In this document: positions 1 to 5,330 of the stretch, piece after piece
Layout: every line of letters starts with the position of its first letter
How positions within the stretch are numbered: the stretch's first letter is position 1
Assembly (NCBI GenBank): GCA_018364485.1
Contig: JAGZLX010000074.1
Span: forward strand, 1-7,783
Length of the DNA stretch: 7,783 nucleotides
Direction: 5' to 3'
DNA from: Granulicatella adiacens
GTDB taxonomy: Bacteria > Bacillota > Bacilli > Lactobacillales > Aerococcaceae
The notes under the pieces: generated by a model
Databases searched by the model: none
Told to the model about the DNA's origin: nothing
The model's input: only the letters and a program-made list of their open reading frames with translations
Made by a program: the position numbers and the translations under genes

Positions 1-46
1 CCGGGAATCTTCCAGATAGACTATTTTTATGAGCATACAAAAAAGA
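1..46 (+). repeat. Right-hand end of an upstream copy of the palindromic element
   Basis: These 46 bases match 279-324 with a single difference (T22 versus C300). In the second copy this segment is the right arm of a large inverted repeat plus its A/T-rich tail (ATTTTTATGAGCATAC then a run of A). The window therefore opens at the end of one element and contains a complete second one, a tandem arrangement with a period of about 278 bases. The left part of the first copy lies outside the window. The direct repeat is seen directly; calling it the remainder of an upstream copy is inference. Confidence 0.75.
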
Positions 47-114
47 GGGGTGCCGTCTTTATGGTTCTTCATGGTTTGCTCTGTAAGTGCTAAAAACAAT
101 AAAACTAGACTTAC

Positions 115-299
115 GTCTATCTGTTAGATTCCTCGGATGTCTTCATAATAGTCATAATGGGGCACCGGATTGAGCCTACGTCTCAATTCCTACCAAGCTT
201 CAAACTGACTCTACGGGTTATACCCTAGAGTCAGTAATTCACATTGGTTGCGATTCCCCAATATGACTATTATAAAATCCGGGAATCTTCCAGATAGAC
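115..299. repeat. Large palindromic element with nested hairpins
   Basis: The outer arms 115-162 and 256-299 are near-complementary: GTCTATCTG with CAGATAGAC, AGATTCC with GGAATCT, ATAATAGTCATA with TATGACTATTAT, and GGGG with CCCC. Inside are a hairpin at 169-187 (ATTGAG/CTCAAT) and a 9-bp stem at 205-213/226-234 (CTGACTCTA/TAGAGTCAG), itself enclosed by ACCAA (192-196) and TTGGT (244-248). The whole folds as one long branched hairpin about 185 nt long. No coding sequence is visible in it. It could be a structured RNA, a MITE-like element or another repeated palindrome. The strand cannot be settled, because T-rich tracts follow the hairpin on both sides. It is unrelated in sequence to the repeats in the right half of the window. 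Confidence 0.7.
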
Positions 300-324
300 C
301 ATTTTTATGAGCATACAAAAAAGG
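279..324 (+). repeat. Direct repeat of positions 1-46 (right arm plus tail)
   Basis: This is the second copy of the 46-base segment at the window start: the right arm GGGAATCTTCCAGATAGAC followed by ATTTTTATGAGCATAC and an A run. Part of it (AGACC-ATTTTTAT, 296-308) can also pair with ATAAAAATGGGTCT at 347-360, so an alternative downstream hairpin competes with the main palindrome. This resembles a switchable or terminator-like arrangement, but a function is not demonstrated. Confidence 0.7.
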
Positions 325-429
325 GTGGTGCTTCTTTTGTGTGTTTATAAAAATGGGTCTTCTTTTCGTGAAGGGAAAAGTGGGAAGTTGTGTGCGAGTA
401 TAGGGAAGTAATACTTAACGAATAGTTTG

Positions 430-438
430 TGATATAAT
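430..438 (+). promoter_or_regulatory. Extended -10 promoter for the lipoprotein gene at 482
   Basis: A perfect TATAAT (433-438) is preceded by TGA, giving the TGnTATAAT extended -10. There is no good -35 hexamer at 16-18 bases upstream, which extended -10 promoters tolerate. Transcription would begin around 445, leaving a short leader before the start codon. Confidence 0.7.
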
Positions 439-481
439 AAACAGAAGAACTTTTTTATCACTAATTAAAAGGAGTATGACA

Positions 482-1504
482 ATGAAAAAAATAAAAAGAA
501 TATTAGGGATGCTTCTAGCGTTAATGTGTGTAGTAATTTTTGCTGCATGTGGAAACCTTGGAGCAGAAGAAGTCGCACAGTATGATTTAACATCCCAGGG
601 AATAAAGGTACTGTCTAATAAAGGGAACGTCTATTATATTGGTAGAGGCGTTCAAATGGAGAATTACGATAAATTTACCGAATCTCTAACGAAATATATT
701 GAAAATGTGAAACAAGTAGTATCTTCAGAAGTTTGGATTGATAATAATAACGATTTGTATATCGGAGAAGGTGGCGAACCGAAAAAAATCGGTAGCAATA
801 TCGTTATGGCATCCGGAACTCAAATGGGACTCTTAGCAGTTGATAAGGATGGTTACTTGTATGCTTATGGGATAAAACCATATAATGGATTCGACAAAGA
901 TTTCAAAGAATTAACGAAAATTGAAGATGTTAAAGATGTCGTCAAAGTATCATCGATGGGAGATTCAGCTTGGAGATTCTTTACGTTAACGAAGGACGGA
1001 ACTGTTTATTTTAAGCAGTATGACGGGGAATTTACAAAGATAATGGATAATGTGAAAGATATTCAAGGTAGCTATTTTATTGATAAACAGGATGTTGTAT
1101 ATCTTTGGAATACTAAGGGTATCGTTAAGATGGCTCCAAAGCTACAAATCAATTTGCAAAAAGATATAGCAAATACCGTGCTTCTTGAGAATAATACGAT
1201 CTCGTATTATGCAGGGACCGGAGTAAAGTTTGATAAGGATGATCCGAAGATAGAGCAGCTCTATAATCATTATCCTAAAGATATCAAACAGGTGCTGTTC
1301 GTTAATTATCCAGGAGACTCGAAAGAAGACAGGGTTATCAATCTAAAATTAGTATATGTAAATACAAAAAATGAAATTGTTCTGTACGGAGTGCACAATG
1401 TTTATGACGCAGAAGGAACAGTGGATGTCAATACAAAAGTGTCAAGGAGTTTAGACGACGTGTCTAAGATTTGGGAATTTATTCGAAATCCGGAAAAGAA
1501 TTAA
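482..1504 (+). CDS. Lipoprotein with propeller-like repeats, function unknown
   Basis: The protein has 340 residues and is predicted to be anchored on the outer face of the membrane. It has a Lys-rich n-region, a hydrophobic stretch at about residues 8-20 and a lipobox FAAC with the lipidated cysteine at 23. An in-frame ATG at 476 sits one base after the GGAG (471-474), whereas the ATG at 482 is seven bases away, so 482 is chosen. The mature part contains recurring units of the form hydrophobic-x-(K/N)DG-x-(V/L)-Y-x-x-G, for example around LLAVDKDGYLYAYG and FTLTKDGTVYF. This spacing and pattern suggest a small beta-propeller related to RCC1-type repeats, but I cannot assign a family. No catalytic motif is visible. 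The gene is monocistronic, with its own promoter and a terminator. The role may be surface binding; this is a guess. Confidence 0.85.
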   Translation: MKKIKRILGMLLALMCVVIFAACGNLGAEEVAQYDLTSQGIKVLSNKGNVYYIGRGVQMENYDKFTESLTKYIENVKQVVSSEVWIDNNNDLYIGEGGEPKKIGSNIVMASGTQMGLLAVDKDGYLYAYGIKPYNGFDKDFKELTKIEDVKDVVKVSSMGDSAWRFFTLTKDGTVYFKQYDGEFTKIMDNVKDIQGSYFIDKQDVVYLWNTKGIVKMAPKLQINLQKDIANTVLLENNTISYYAGTGVKFDKDDPKIEQLYNHYPKDIKQVLFVNYPGDSKEDRVINLKLVYVNTKNEIVLYGVHNVYDAEGTVDVNTKVSRSLDDVSKIWEFIRNPEKN

Positions 1505-1574
1505 TAAGCGTTCCTTATGAACTCTGCTATAAAGATATCCGTAAAGATTTTACATCATCATTTATAAAGAAAAA

Positions 1575-1629
1575 AACAGGCTTAAAACCATCTTTTTTAA
1601 GGGGTGATTTTAAGTCTGTTATTATTTTT
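1575..1629. terminator. Bidirectional intrinsic terminator
   Basis: AACAGGCTTAAAACC (1575-1589) pairs with GGGTGATTTTAAGTCTGTT (1602-1620), with a G-T wobble and a small bulge. A T-rich tract follows on the plus strand (1621-1629), and an A tract on the other side (1570-1576) gives a U tract on the minus strand. It can end both the plus-strand lipoprotein gene and the convergent minus-strand ECF S-component gene, whose stop codon at 1622-1624 abuts it. Confidence 0.85.
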
Positions 1630-2146
1630 GTAGCTTTTTGAATGGATTGAGTTTCTCAAACAGTGGAATCAATAAGATCCAGAAGACGACGTTTCCGATG
1701 GCGTGGTACGTATCGAATAGAACGCCGTTTAAGTAGTAAATCCAGAAGTTCAGACCAGGCATGCTGAATACCCAGAAAATCGAGATGATAAAGCCGTATA
1801 AGTAGCCCATCAGTCCTGCAAAGATTGGAAAAAGAATCCAAGCTAGGCGCGGGAATTGTTTTCTTTTTCTCCACAATGGACGAAGGAGTAATGCACACAC
1901 GCAGACGAGGGCAAAACTGACCATTTGATAGAGTGTCCATGGCCCCATGCTTACTAGAAGGTTGGAAATCAAAATGGAGATGCTACTGATAGCAACACCG
2001 TACAAAAGTCCAAGTTCAAGCGTAATCCAAATGACCACAACGGTAATCGGTTGAACATTTGGAAGCGAGAGGAGGCCGAGTCTACCAATCACGCAAAAGG
2101 CGGATAGTAGGGCGATAAGGGTGATTTTTCGAGTTGAATTTGCCAT
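1622..2146 (-). CDS. ECF transporter S component, probably cobalamin-type vitamin uptake
   Basis: The 174-residue product is very hydrophobic with about five to six membrane segments, the size and layout of energy-coupling factor S components. The N-terminal helix has small residues in the pattern ALLSAFCVIGRLGL, and the region LPNVQPITVVVIW matches S components in which a loop after helix 1 helps form the substrate pocket. No EcfA or EcfT gene is nearby, so it fits group II S components that share one EcfAAT module. Its start lies four bases after the stop of the DUF4430 lipoprotein gene, and no convincing Shine-Dalgarno precedes it, so translation is probably coupled. The pairing with a transcobalamin-like lipoprotein suggests cobalamin or a related corrinoid (CbrT-like). 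The substrate is inference; the family call is firm. Confidence 0.85.
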   Translation of the reverse strand: MANSTRKITLIALLSAFCVIGRLGLLSLPNVQPITVVVIWITLELGLLYGVAISSISILISNLLVSMGPWTLYQMVSFALVCVCALLLRPLWRKRKQFPRLAWILFPIFAGLMGYLYGFIISIFWVFSMPGLNFWIYYLNGVLFDTYHAIGNVVFWILLIPLFEKLNPFKKLQK

Positions 2147-2150
2147 AGGA

Positions 2151-2549
2151 CTATTGAAGTTTATTGAGTTTCCAGTCGATGACGTCGCCTGATTTTAGGA
2201 TGACTTCTTTTGCACCGACAGGGCTCATCGTACCGTTCACGTCGAATAACCAGTATTTGTTTTCGGCTGGGACTTGTTCCACACCGTTGATAGAAGAAAT
2301 AAAGCCGTCTTTTTCAACGATTTTCAGTTGTACCTTCATCACGTCTAGAAGGTTGTCGCCTTCTTTGAATGCAAGAGTGAACGGGCTACCTTCAATCGCT
2401 TCGCCGTCTTTAGTGATATTGAGTGTGACTGTTGTCGATTCCGCTACAGTTGTCGCAGTTGTTGTTTCCTGTGTTGTAGTTGTTGTTGGCGCTTGCCCGC
2501 ATGCTGTTAAGAAGAGGGCAGCCGCAAAAATTCCAATAATTTTTTTCAT
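2151..2549 (-). CDS. DUF4430 (transcobalamin-like C-terminal domain) lipoprotein
   Basis: The 132-residue precursor has a signal peptide with lipobox LTAC (cysteine 17), then a Thr-rich linker (about residues 22-41) that should act as a flexible tether, then one compact domain of about 90 residues. That domain carries the DUF4430 pattern: a start like VTLNITKDGE, GFISSINGVEQ, YWLFDVNG, then VGAKEVILKSGDVIDWKL at the end. Known DUF4430 domains resemble the C-terminal domain of intrinsic factor and transcobalamin, which binds cobalamin. The start is supported by AAAGGAG (2556-2562) six bases upstream. It is the first gene of an operon with the ECF S component, where it probably captures the vitamin outside the cell. 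No cobalamin riboswitch fits in the short leader. Ligand identity is inferred. Confidence 0.85.
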   Translation of the reverse strand: MKKIIGIFAAALFLTACGQAPTTTTTQETTTATTVAESTTVTLNITKDGEAIEGSPFTLAFKEGDNLLDVMKVQLKIVEKDGFISSINGVEQVPAENKYWLFDVNGTMSPVGAKEVILKSGDVIDWKLNKLQ

Positions 2550-2587
2550 AAGAGTCTCCTTTGAAGTTGTCTTTTAAACCACTGCTC

Positions 2588-2616
2588 ATTCTAGCAAGCA
2601 TCCATAGTGTTGTAAA
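2588..2616 (-). promoter_or_regulatory. Promoter for the DUF4430-ECF S operon
   Basis: On the minus strand, TTTACA (2611-2616) is separated by exactly 17 bases from TAGAAT (2588-2593), which is also preceded by TGC, giving an extended -10. Both hexamers are close to the vegetative sigma consensus. The leader to the start codon is about 30 bases, too short for a riboswitch. It lies back to back with the FNT promoter. Confidence 0.75.
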
Positions 2617-2651
2617 GTAAATTTTCACGAAAAAAGAATTAGGAAAACGCT

Positions 2652-2678
2652 TTGAAATTTCTCGAAAAGTGGTATACT
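2652..2678 (+). promoter_or_regulatory. Promoter for the FNT transporter gene
   Basis: TATACT (2673-2678) is preceded by TGG, an extended -10. TTGAAA at 2652-2657 gives a 15-base spacer (TTTGAA at 2651 gives 16), so the -35 is suboptimal. The promoter diverges from that of the DUF4430 operon with 35 bases between the two -35 elements. No clear operator is seen between them. Confidence 0.6.
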
Positions 2679-2707
2679 AAAGTGTAATTAATTTTAGGAG
2701 GCATTTT

Positions 2708-3508
2708 ATGGAACACACAAGTGAATTCGATACAAAGGTAAAAAAAGCTTGTCAGAAAAAAGAAGTTTTATTTACAGAAAGTAAAGGGCGCTACGCCGTT
2801 CGTTCAATGTTTGCAGGAGCATTCTTAACGATGAGTACAGCAGCAGGAGCTTTAGCAGCGCAAAATATTGCGAGCATCAACCCAGCGCTAAGCAAGTTCA
2901 TCTTCGCATTTATTTTTACATGGGGTTTGGTATACATTCTATTCTTGAATGCGGAACTTGCGACATCAAACATGATGTATTTAACAGCAGAAGTTTTCCA
3001 AAAACATATCAAATGCTCTAAAGCTTTAACGATTCTATTGTACTGTGGTGTATTTAACCTGATTGGTGCAATGATTGTCGGTGCGGTGTTCGCCCACACT
3101 TCAGCATTTAGCGGATTAGAAGCGGGTCAGTTCATCGCGAAAGTGGTTGAAGGTAAATTAGCTCGCGGTAATGAGTCAGTATTACTTGAAGCCATCGTTG
3201 CGAACGTATTCGTAAACGTAGCAATCTTATCATTCTTACTTATTAAGAGCGACGTTGCGAAAATGTGGATCATTATTTCAGCAATTTTCATGTTCGTATA
3301 CTTAGGAAACGAGCACGTGGTTGCAAACTTCGCTTCATTCTCAATTGTTAAATTCACATCAGTAGGAAGTTCATTAGACTTCATGAACTGGTTCAATATG
3401 ATTCGTCACTGGGTAGTTGCTTTTGTTGGTAACTGGATCGGCGGAGGTATCATTATTGGATTAGCCTACGCATACTTAAACCGTTCAAAAACAGTTTATG
3501 TTGATTAA
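2708..3508 (+). CDS. Formate/nitrite transporter (FNT) family channel
   Basis: The 266-residue membrane protein is the usual length for the FNT family (FocA, NirC), pentameric channels for small monovalent anions such as formate or nitrite, with six helices per subunit. Two family landmarks are visible: NAELATSN at 81-88, matching the ELFTS region of FocA, and NEHVVAN at 201-207, containing the conserved central-pore histidine (His203). A basic residue before helix 4 (Lys150 in EGKLARGNE) corresponds to the conserved pore lysine. The last helix has NWIGGGIIIG at 242-251. The start is set by AGGAGG (2696-2701) six bases upstream. The gene stands alone with its own promoter and terminator; no pyruvate formate-lyase or nitrite reductase gene is in the window to fix the substrate. 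Formate export in a fermenting bacterium is the likeliest role. Confidence 0.93.
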   Translation: MEHTSEFDTKVKKACQKKEVLFTESKGRYAVRSMFAGAFLTMSTAAGALAAQNIASINPALSKFIFAFIFTWGLVYILFLNAELATSNMMYLTAEVFQKHIKCSKALTILLYCGVFNLIGAMIVGAVFAHTSAFSGLEAGQFIAKVVEGKLARGNESVLLEAIVANVFVNVAILSFLLIKSDVAKMWIIISAIFMFVYLGNEHVVANFASFSIVKFTSVGSSLDFMNWFNMIRHWVVAFVGNWIGGGIIIGLAYAYLNRSKTVYVD

Positions 3509-3534
3509 TAGAAAATGAATTAATTAAAGGAAAA

Positions 3535-3560
3535 GAACCGCCAGGAGGCGGTTCTTTTTT
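3535..3560. terminator. Intrinsic terminator of the FNT gene, likely bidirectional
   Basis: GAACCGCC (3535-3542) and GGCGGTTC (3547-3554) form a perfect 8-bp stem with loop AGGA, followed by six T (3555-3560). The A-rich bases just before the stem provide a U tract on the other strand, so it can also stop minus-strand transcripts that run from the paralog gene at 4715-3714 through its downstream repeat unit. Confidence 0.92.
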
Positions 3561-3580
3561 GGTGTATTTGTTTGTGCGTT

Positions 3581-3709
3581 ACATCCTGTGAAGTTGAGTT
3601 CGAAAAAGCAGAGGCTCAAGCCTTTCGAGTTTAGTCCGCACGGTCTTTCAGACCGCTTGCAGCTAAACTGCGAACCGTCATCGCCTCTGAGCGCTTTTTC
3701 TCACATCCT
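3581..3709 (-). repeat. Structured repeat unit 1 (downstream of paralog A)
   Basis: This is a full unit between two ACATCCT tags (3581-3587, 3703-3709; AGGATGT on the minus strand). Nested stems, in plus coordinates, are AAAAAG/CTTTTT (3603-3608, 3694-3699), CAGAGGC/GCCTCTG (3609-3615, 3683-3689), AGTTTAG/CTAAACT (3628-3634, 3663-3669) and CGGTCT/AGACCG (3641-3646, 3650-3655). The family-constant TCCGCAC (GTGCGGA on the minus strand) is at 3635-3641. It lies directly after the paralog A stop codon, so it would be the 3' UTR of that mRNA. The strand is inferred from the gene direction and from the terminator of the related array. Confidence 0.85.
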
Positions 3710-3713
3710 GATT

Positions 3714-4715
3714 TTAGAACGGTCTTTTATTTTTATTCTCGAATCCTAGTAGGATGTCTGGGAATTCTTGGCTTACTGCGTAGAAGAATGGTTGTAGTAA
3801 GTCATCTGTTTCTTCACCGACGTTCTTAATCACAAGGCCAGTTTTCTTTCTACGGTATGATTTGTCGTTTGTAATTACCATTAATTGTGAAGTACGGCTA
3901 ACAGTCATTCCGTAAGATTTTTGAGTGTAGATGTAGTGGTAGATACGCTCAGCTTTTGTTAAGTCGTATACTTGGAAATTCTTGTATGTCGCAAGTAGGT
4001 GGTGTTTGTATAAAACGATTCCTAATTGGTTATCAACATAAGTAGCATCTTCTAATACAGAATCCATAGAGTAGTTTAATTCTGGATAAGCGCTGTATAG
4101 TTCGTTGTACGCTTTGTCTTCGCTCTTACGTGTTGCGAAAGCACTGTAGAAGAATACTAGAGCAATAATACCAGCGATACCAGCAATGATATATGAGAAT
4201 TGACGGTCTTTATCAAATTCGTAAACAGAAGCATAATATTCCGTTTCGGCGAGTTTTGAAATTGTTTCGTTTTCGCTAATGGTATCTTTAAATTCAATAG
4301 TGTAGTTACGGATGGCACCGTCTGCACCTGATTTACGGATTTTAGCAGCAACGATAACAGGATTTTCTACAAGATCATCGGCAGCGTTTAATTTATCAAT
4401 TAATTTATCGCCGTCTTTGACTTCGATACTTGTATAACCAAAATCATCTGTGTCTGTTTTAGAAAACTCTATTAAGTATAATTTCGTACCTCCATCGATT
4501 GTAGCAATAGGATTTTTGGCATAACCTGTAATCTTAACAGCAGTGTATGCTTCGTCTTTCATTGGTGCTTCACCAAAGACATTTCCTTGTTTGTATAAGT
4601 TATCAGCAGTTTGGTAGAACTGGAAGTATCCTAACGCGCCAAGAGCAACGATGATAGAGAGAACTCCAGCGATGATTAAGCCGATAATGGTTTTAGTACT
4701 GCGTTTTTCAGTCAT
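3714..4715 (-). CDS. Paralog A: two-helix membrane protein of unknown function
   Basis: The 333-residue protein has a short N-terminal cytosolic tail, a first membrane helix at about 11-30, an external domain (about 34-170), a second helix (about 173-193) and a cytosolic C-terminal domain (about 200-330). The external part has GYTSIEV followed by GDKLIDKLNAADDLVENP. The C-terminal domain carries YKHHLLATYKNFQVYDLTKAERIYHY and ends with KNVGEETDDLLQPFF, motifs shared with the two paralogs at 6335-5331 and 7534-6500. The alternating strand-like pattern might be a bacterial PH-like fold; that is only an impression. No signal peptidase site or catalytic motif is seen. The start follows AAAGGAG (4723-4729) by seven bases. 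It is transcribed alone from its own promoter. Confidence 0.85.
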   Translation of the reverse strand: MTEKRSTKTIIGLIIAGVLSIIVALGALGYFQFYQTADNLYKQGNVFGEAPMKDEAYTAVKITGYAKNPIATIDGGTKLYLIEFSKTDTDDFGYTSIEVKDGDKLIDKLNAADDLVENPVIVAAKIRKSGADGAIRNYTIEFKDTISENETISKLAETEYYASVYEFDKDRQFSYIIAGIAGIIALVFFYSAFATRKSEDKAYNELYSAYPELNYSMDSVLEDATYVDNQLGIVLYKHHLLATYKNFQVYDLTKAERIYHYIYTQKSYGMTVSRTSQLMVITNDKSYRRKKTGLVIKNVGEETDDLLQPFFYAVSQEFPDILLGFENKNKRPF

Positions 4716-4752
4716 GATTTTTCTCCTTTAAAATGGGTTATATGATAGATAT

Positions 4753-4781
4753 AATATACCATAAACCATTTCGAACTGCAA
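4753..4781 (-). promoter_or_regulatory. Promoter for paralog A
   Basis: On the minus strand, TTGCAG (4776-4781), a 17-base spacer and TATATT (4753-4758) preceded by TGG form a good extended -10 promoter. It lies just downstream (in the minus direction) of the terminator at 4828-4857, so paralog A is insulated from transcription coming from paralog B and its repeat array. Confidence 0.7.
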
Positions 4782-4827
4782 AATAAATTTTTCACTTTAG
4801 TGGAAAGAATTTATTGAATTTGTGTAT

Positions 4828-4857
4828 AAAAAAATCCGACCCGCATTGCGAGTCGGA
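4828..4857 (-). terminator. Intrinsic terminator at the end of the repeat array
   Basis: TCCGACCCGC (4835-4844) and GCGAGTCGGA (4848-4857) form a 10-bp stem with one wobble and a three-base loop. The A tract at 4828-4834 gives seven U on the minus strand only. It therefore ends a minus-strand transcript that has passed through the repeat array 5326-4863, which supports minus-strand orientation for the repeats. Confidence 0.88.
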
Positions 4858-4862
4858 GGAAT

Positions 4863-4934
4863 AGTTTTAGTGTTGCGAACCGTCACCTAACATTCGTACT
4901 GCGAATATTAGCTGAACGCTTTTTCTCACATCCT
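4863..4934 (-). repeat. Structured repeat unit 2 (partial)
   Basis: On the minus strand it begins with AGGATGTGAGAAAAAGCGTTCAG, like units 1 and 5, and later keeps TGACGGTTCGCA, also found in units 1 and 5. The middle and the whole 3' half, including the GTGCGGA box, are missing. The remaining interior has its own hairpin, CTAA(C/T)ATTCG at 4887-4917 around GTACTG. It sits directly before the terminator. It looks like a truncated or remodelled copy that closes the array. Confidence 0.65.
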
Positions 4935-5055
4935 GTAGTTGAGCTCGGGCTCACAGGACTGACGTCCACTTCGACAAATATCCGCACGACTGCAAGCAGT
5001 CCTTTGCGTTATTTGTCTCCAGTGATTCAGTCCTGAGCGTTCGCCCTCACATCCT
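4935..5055 (-). repeat. Structured repeat unit 3
   Basis: Full unit. Stems in plus coordinates are GGGC/GCCC (4947-4950, 5043-5046), CAGGACTGA/TCAGTCCTG (4954-4962, 5027-5035), CACT/AGTG (4967-4970, 5021-5024), ACAAATA/TATTTGT (4974-4980, 5010-5016) and GACTG/CAGTC (4988-4992, 4997-5001). The constant TCCGCAC is at 4981-4987, and the ACATCCT tag is at 5049-5055. It is most similar to unit 7, with compensatory changes in two stems. Confidence 0.85.
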
Positions 5056-5204
5056 TCAGTAGTTGAGCTCGCCATCGCAGAAATGGCGTGCGTTTCCCGA
5101 AACGTCCGCACGACTCGTTCCGAGTCCCTTCTTTGAGTTTCAAATTCTTCTCACTGTGAAGAATTTTCCAACGTTCCATTTCTGAGCGCGATGTCTCGCA
5201 TCCT
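5056..5204 (-). repeat. Structured repeat unit 4 (with an extra hairpin)
   Basis: The longest unit, 149 bases. Stems in plus coordinates are CATCG/CGATG (5073-5077, 5189-5193), CAGAAATGG/CCATTTCTG (5078-5086, 5176-5184), AACGT/ACGTT (5101-5105, 5171-5175) and GACTCG/CGAGTC (5112-5117, 5121-5126). The constant TCCGCAC is at 5105-5111. An additional hairpin absent from the other units, AAATTCTTC/GAAGAATTT (5142-5150, 5158-5166), accounts for its length. The stems share position but almost no sequence with units 1 and 3. Confidence 0.85.
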
Positions 5205-5326
5205 ATGAAGTTGAGTTCGAAAAAGCAGAGGCTCAAGCCTTTCGAGTTTAGTCCGCACGGTCTTTCAGACCGCTTACGGCTAAACTGCAAACCGTCATCG
5301 CCTCTGAACGCTTTTTCTCACATCCT
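5205..5326 (-). repeat. Structured repeat unit 5 (near-identical to unit 1)
   Basis: Aligned without gaps with unit 1 and its flanks (5198-5342 against 3581-3725), 139 of 145 bases are identical. The stems are the same as in unit 1, shifted by 1617 bases: 5220-5225/5311-5316, 5226-5232/5300-5306, 5245-5251/5280-5286, 5258-5263/5267-5272, with TCCGCAC at 5252-5258. The six differences fall outside the core paired bases. It directly follows the stop codon of paralog B, as unit 1 follows that of paralog A. Confidence 0.88.
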
Positions 5327-5330
5327 GATT

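Noticed and set aside
318..345. AAGGGTGGTGCTTC resembles the conserved T-box antiterminator sequence
   Set aside because: The canonical ACCGCG part is missing, there is no recognisable Stem I, and the downstream gene is a lipoprotein and not an aminoacyl-tRNA synthetase, amino-acid biosynthesis or amino-acid transport gene.
1656..1940. Minus-strand frame of 94 codons inside the ECF S-component gene
   Set aside because: It is an out-of-frame shadow of a well-supported membrane protein and has no ribosome binding site.
2164..2577. Plus-strand open frame of 137 codons opposite the DUF4430 gene
   Set aside because: It is antisense to a clear lipoprotein gene with its own promoter and ribosome binding site; its Val-rich stretch is just the complement of the Thr-rich linker codons.
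2550..2590. Cobalamin riboswitch upstream of the DUF4430-ECF operon
   Set aside because: The leader from the predicted promoter is only about 30 bases, far too short for a cobalamin riboswitch, and no B12-box is visible.
4926..5290. Short minus-strand open frames of 61 and 87 codons across the repeat array
   Set aside because: They run through paired stems and unit junctions, have no good ribosome binding sites, and their reading frames are not kept between repeat copies.
3581..5326. CRISPR array, suggested by regularly spaced short ACATCCT tags with variable interiors
   Set aside because: The shared tag is only about 7-10 bases, the units are 120-150 bases and are internally homologous with covarying stems, and no cas genes are present.
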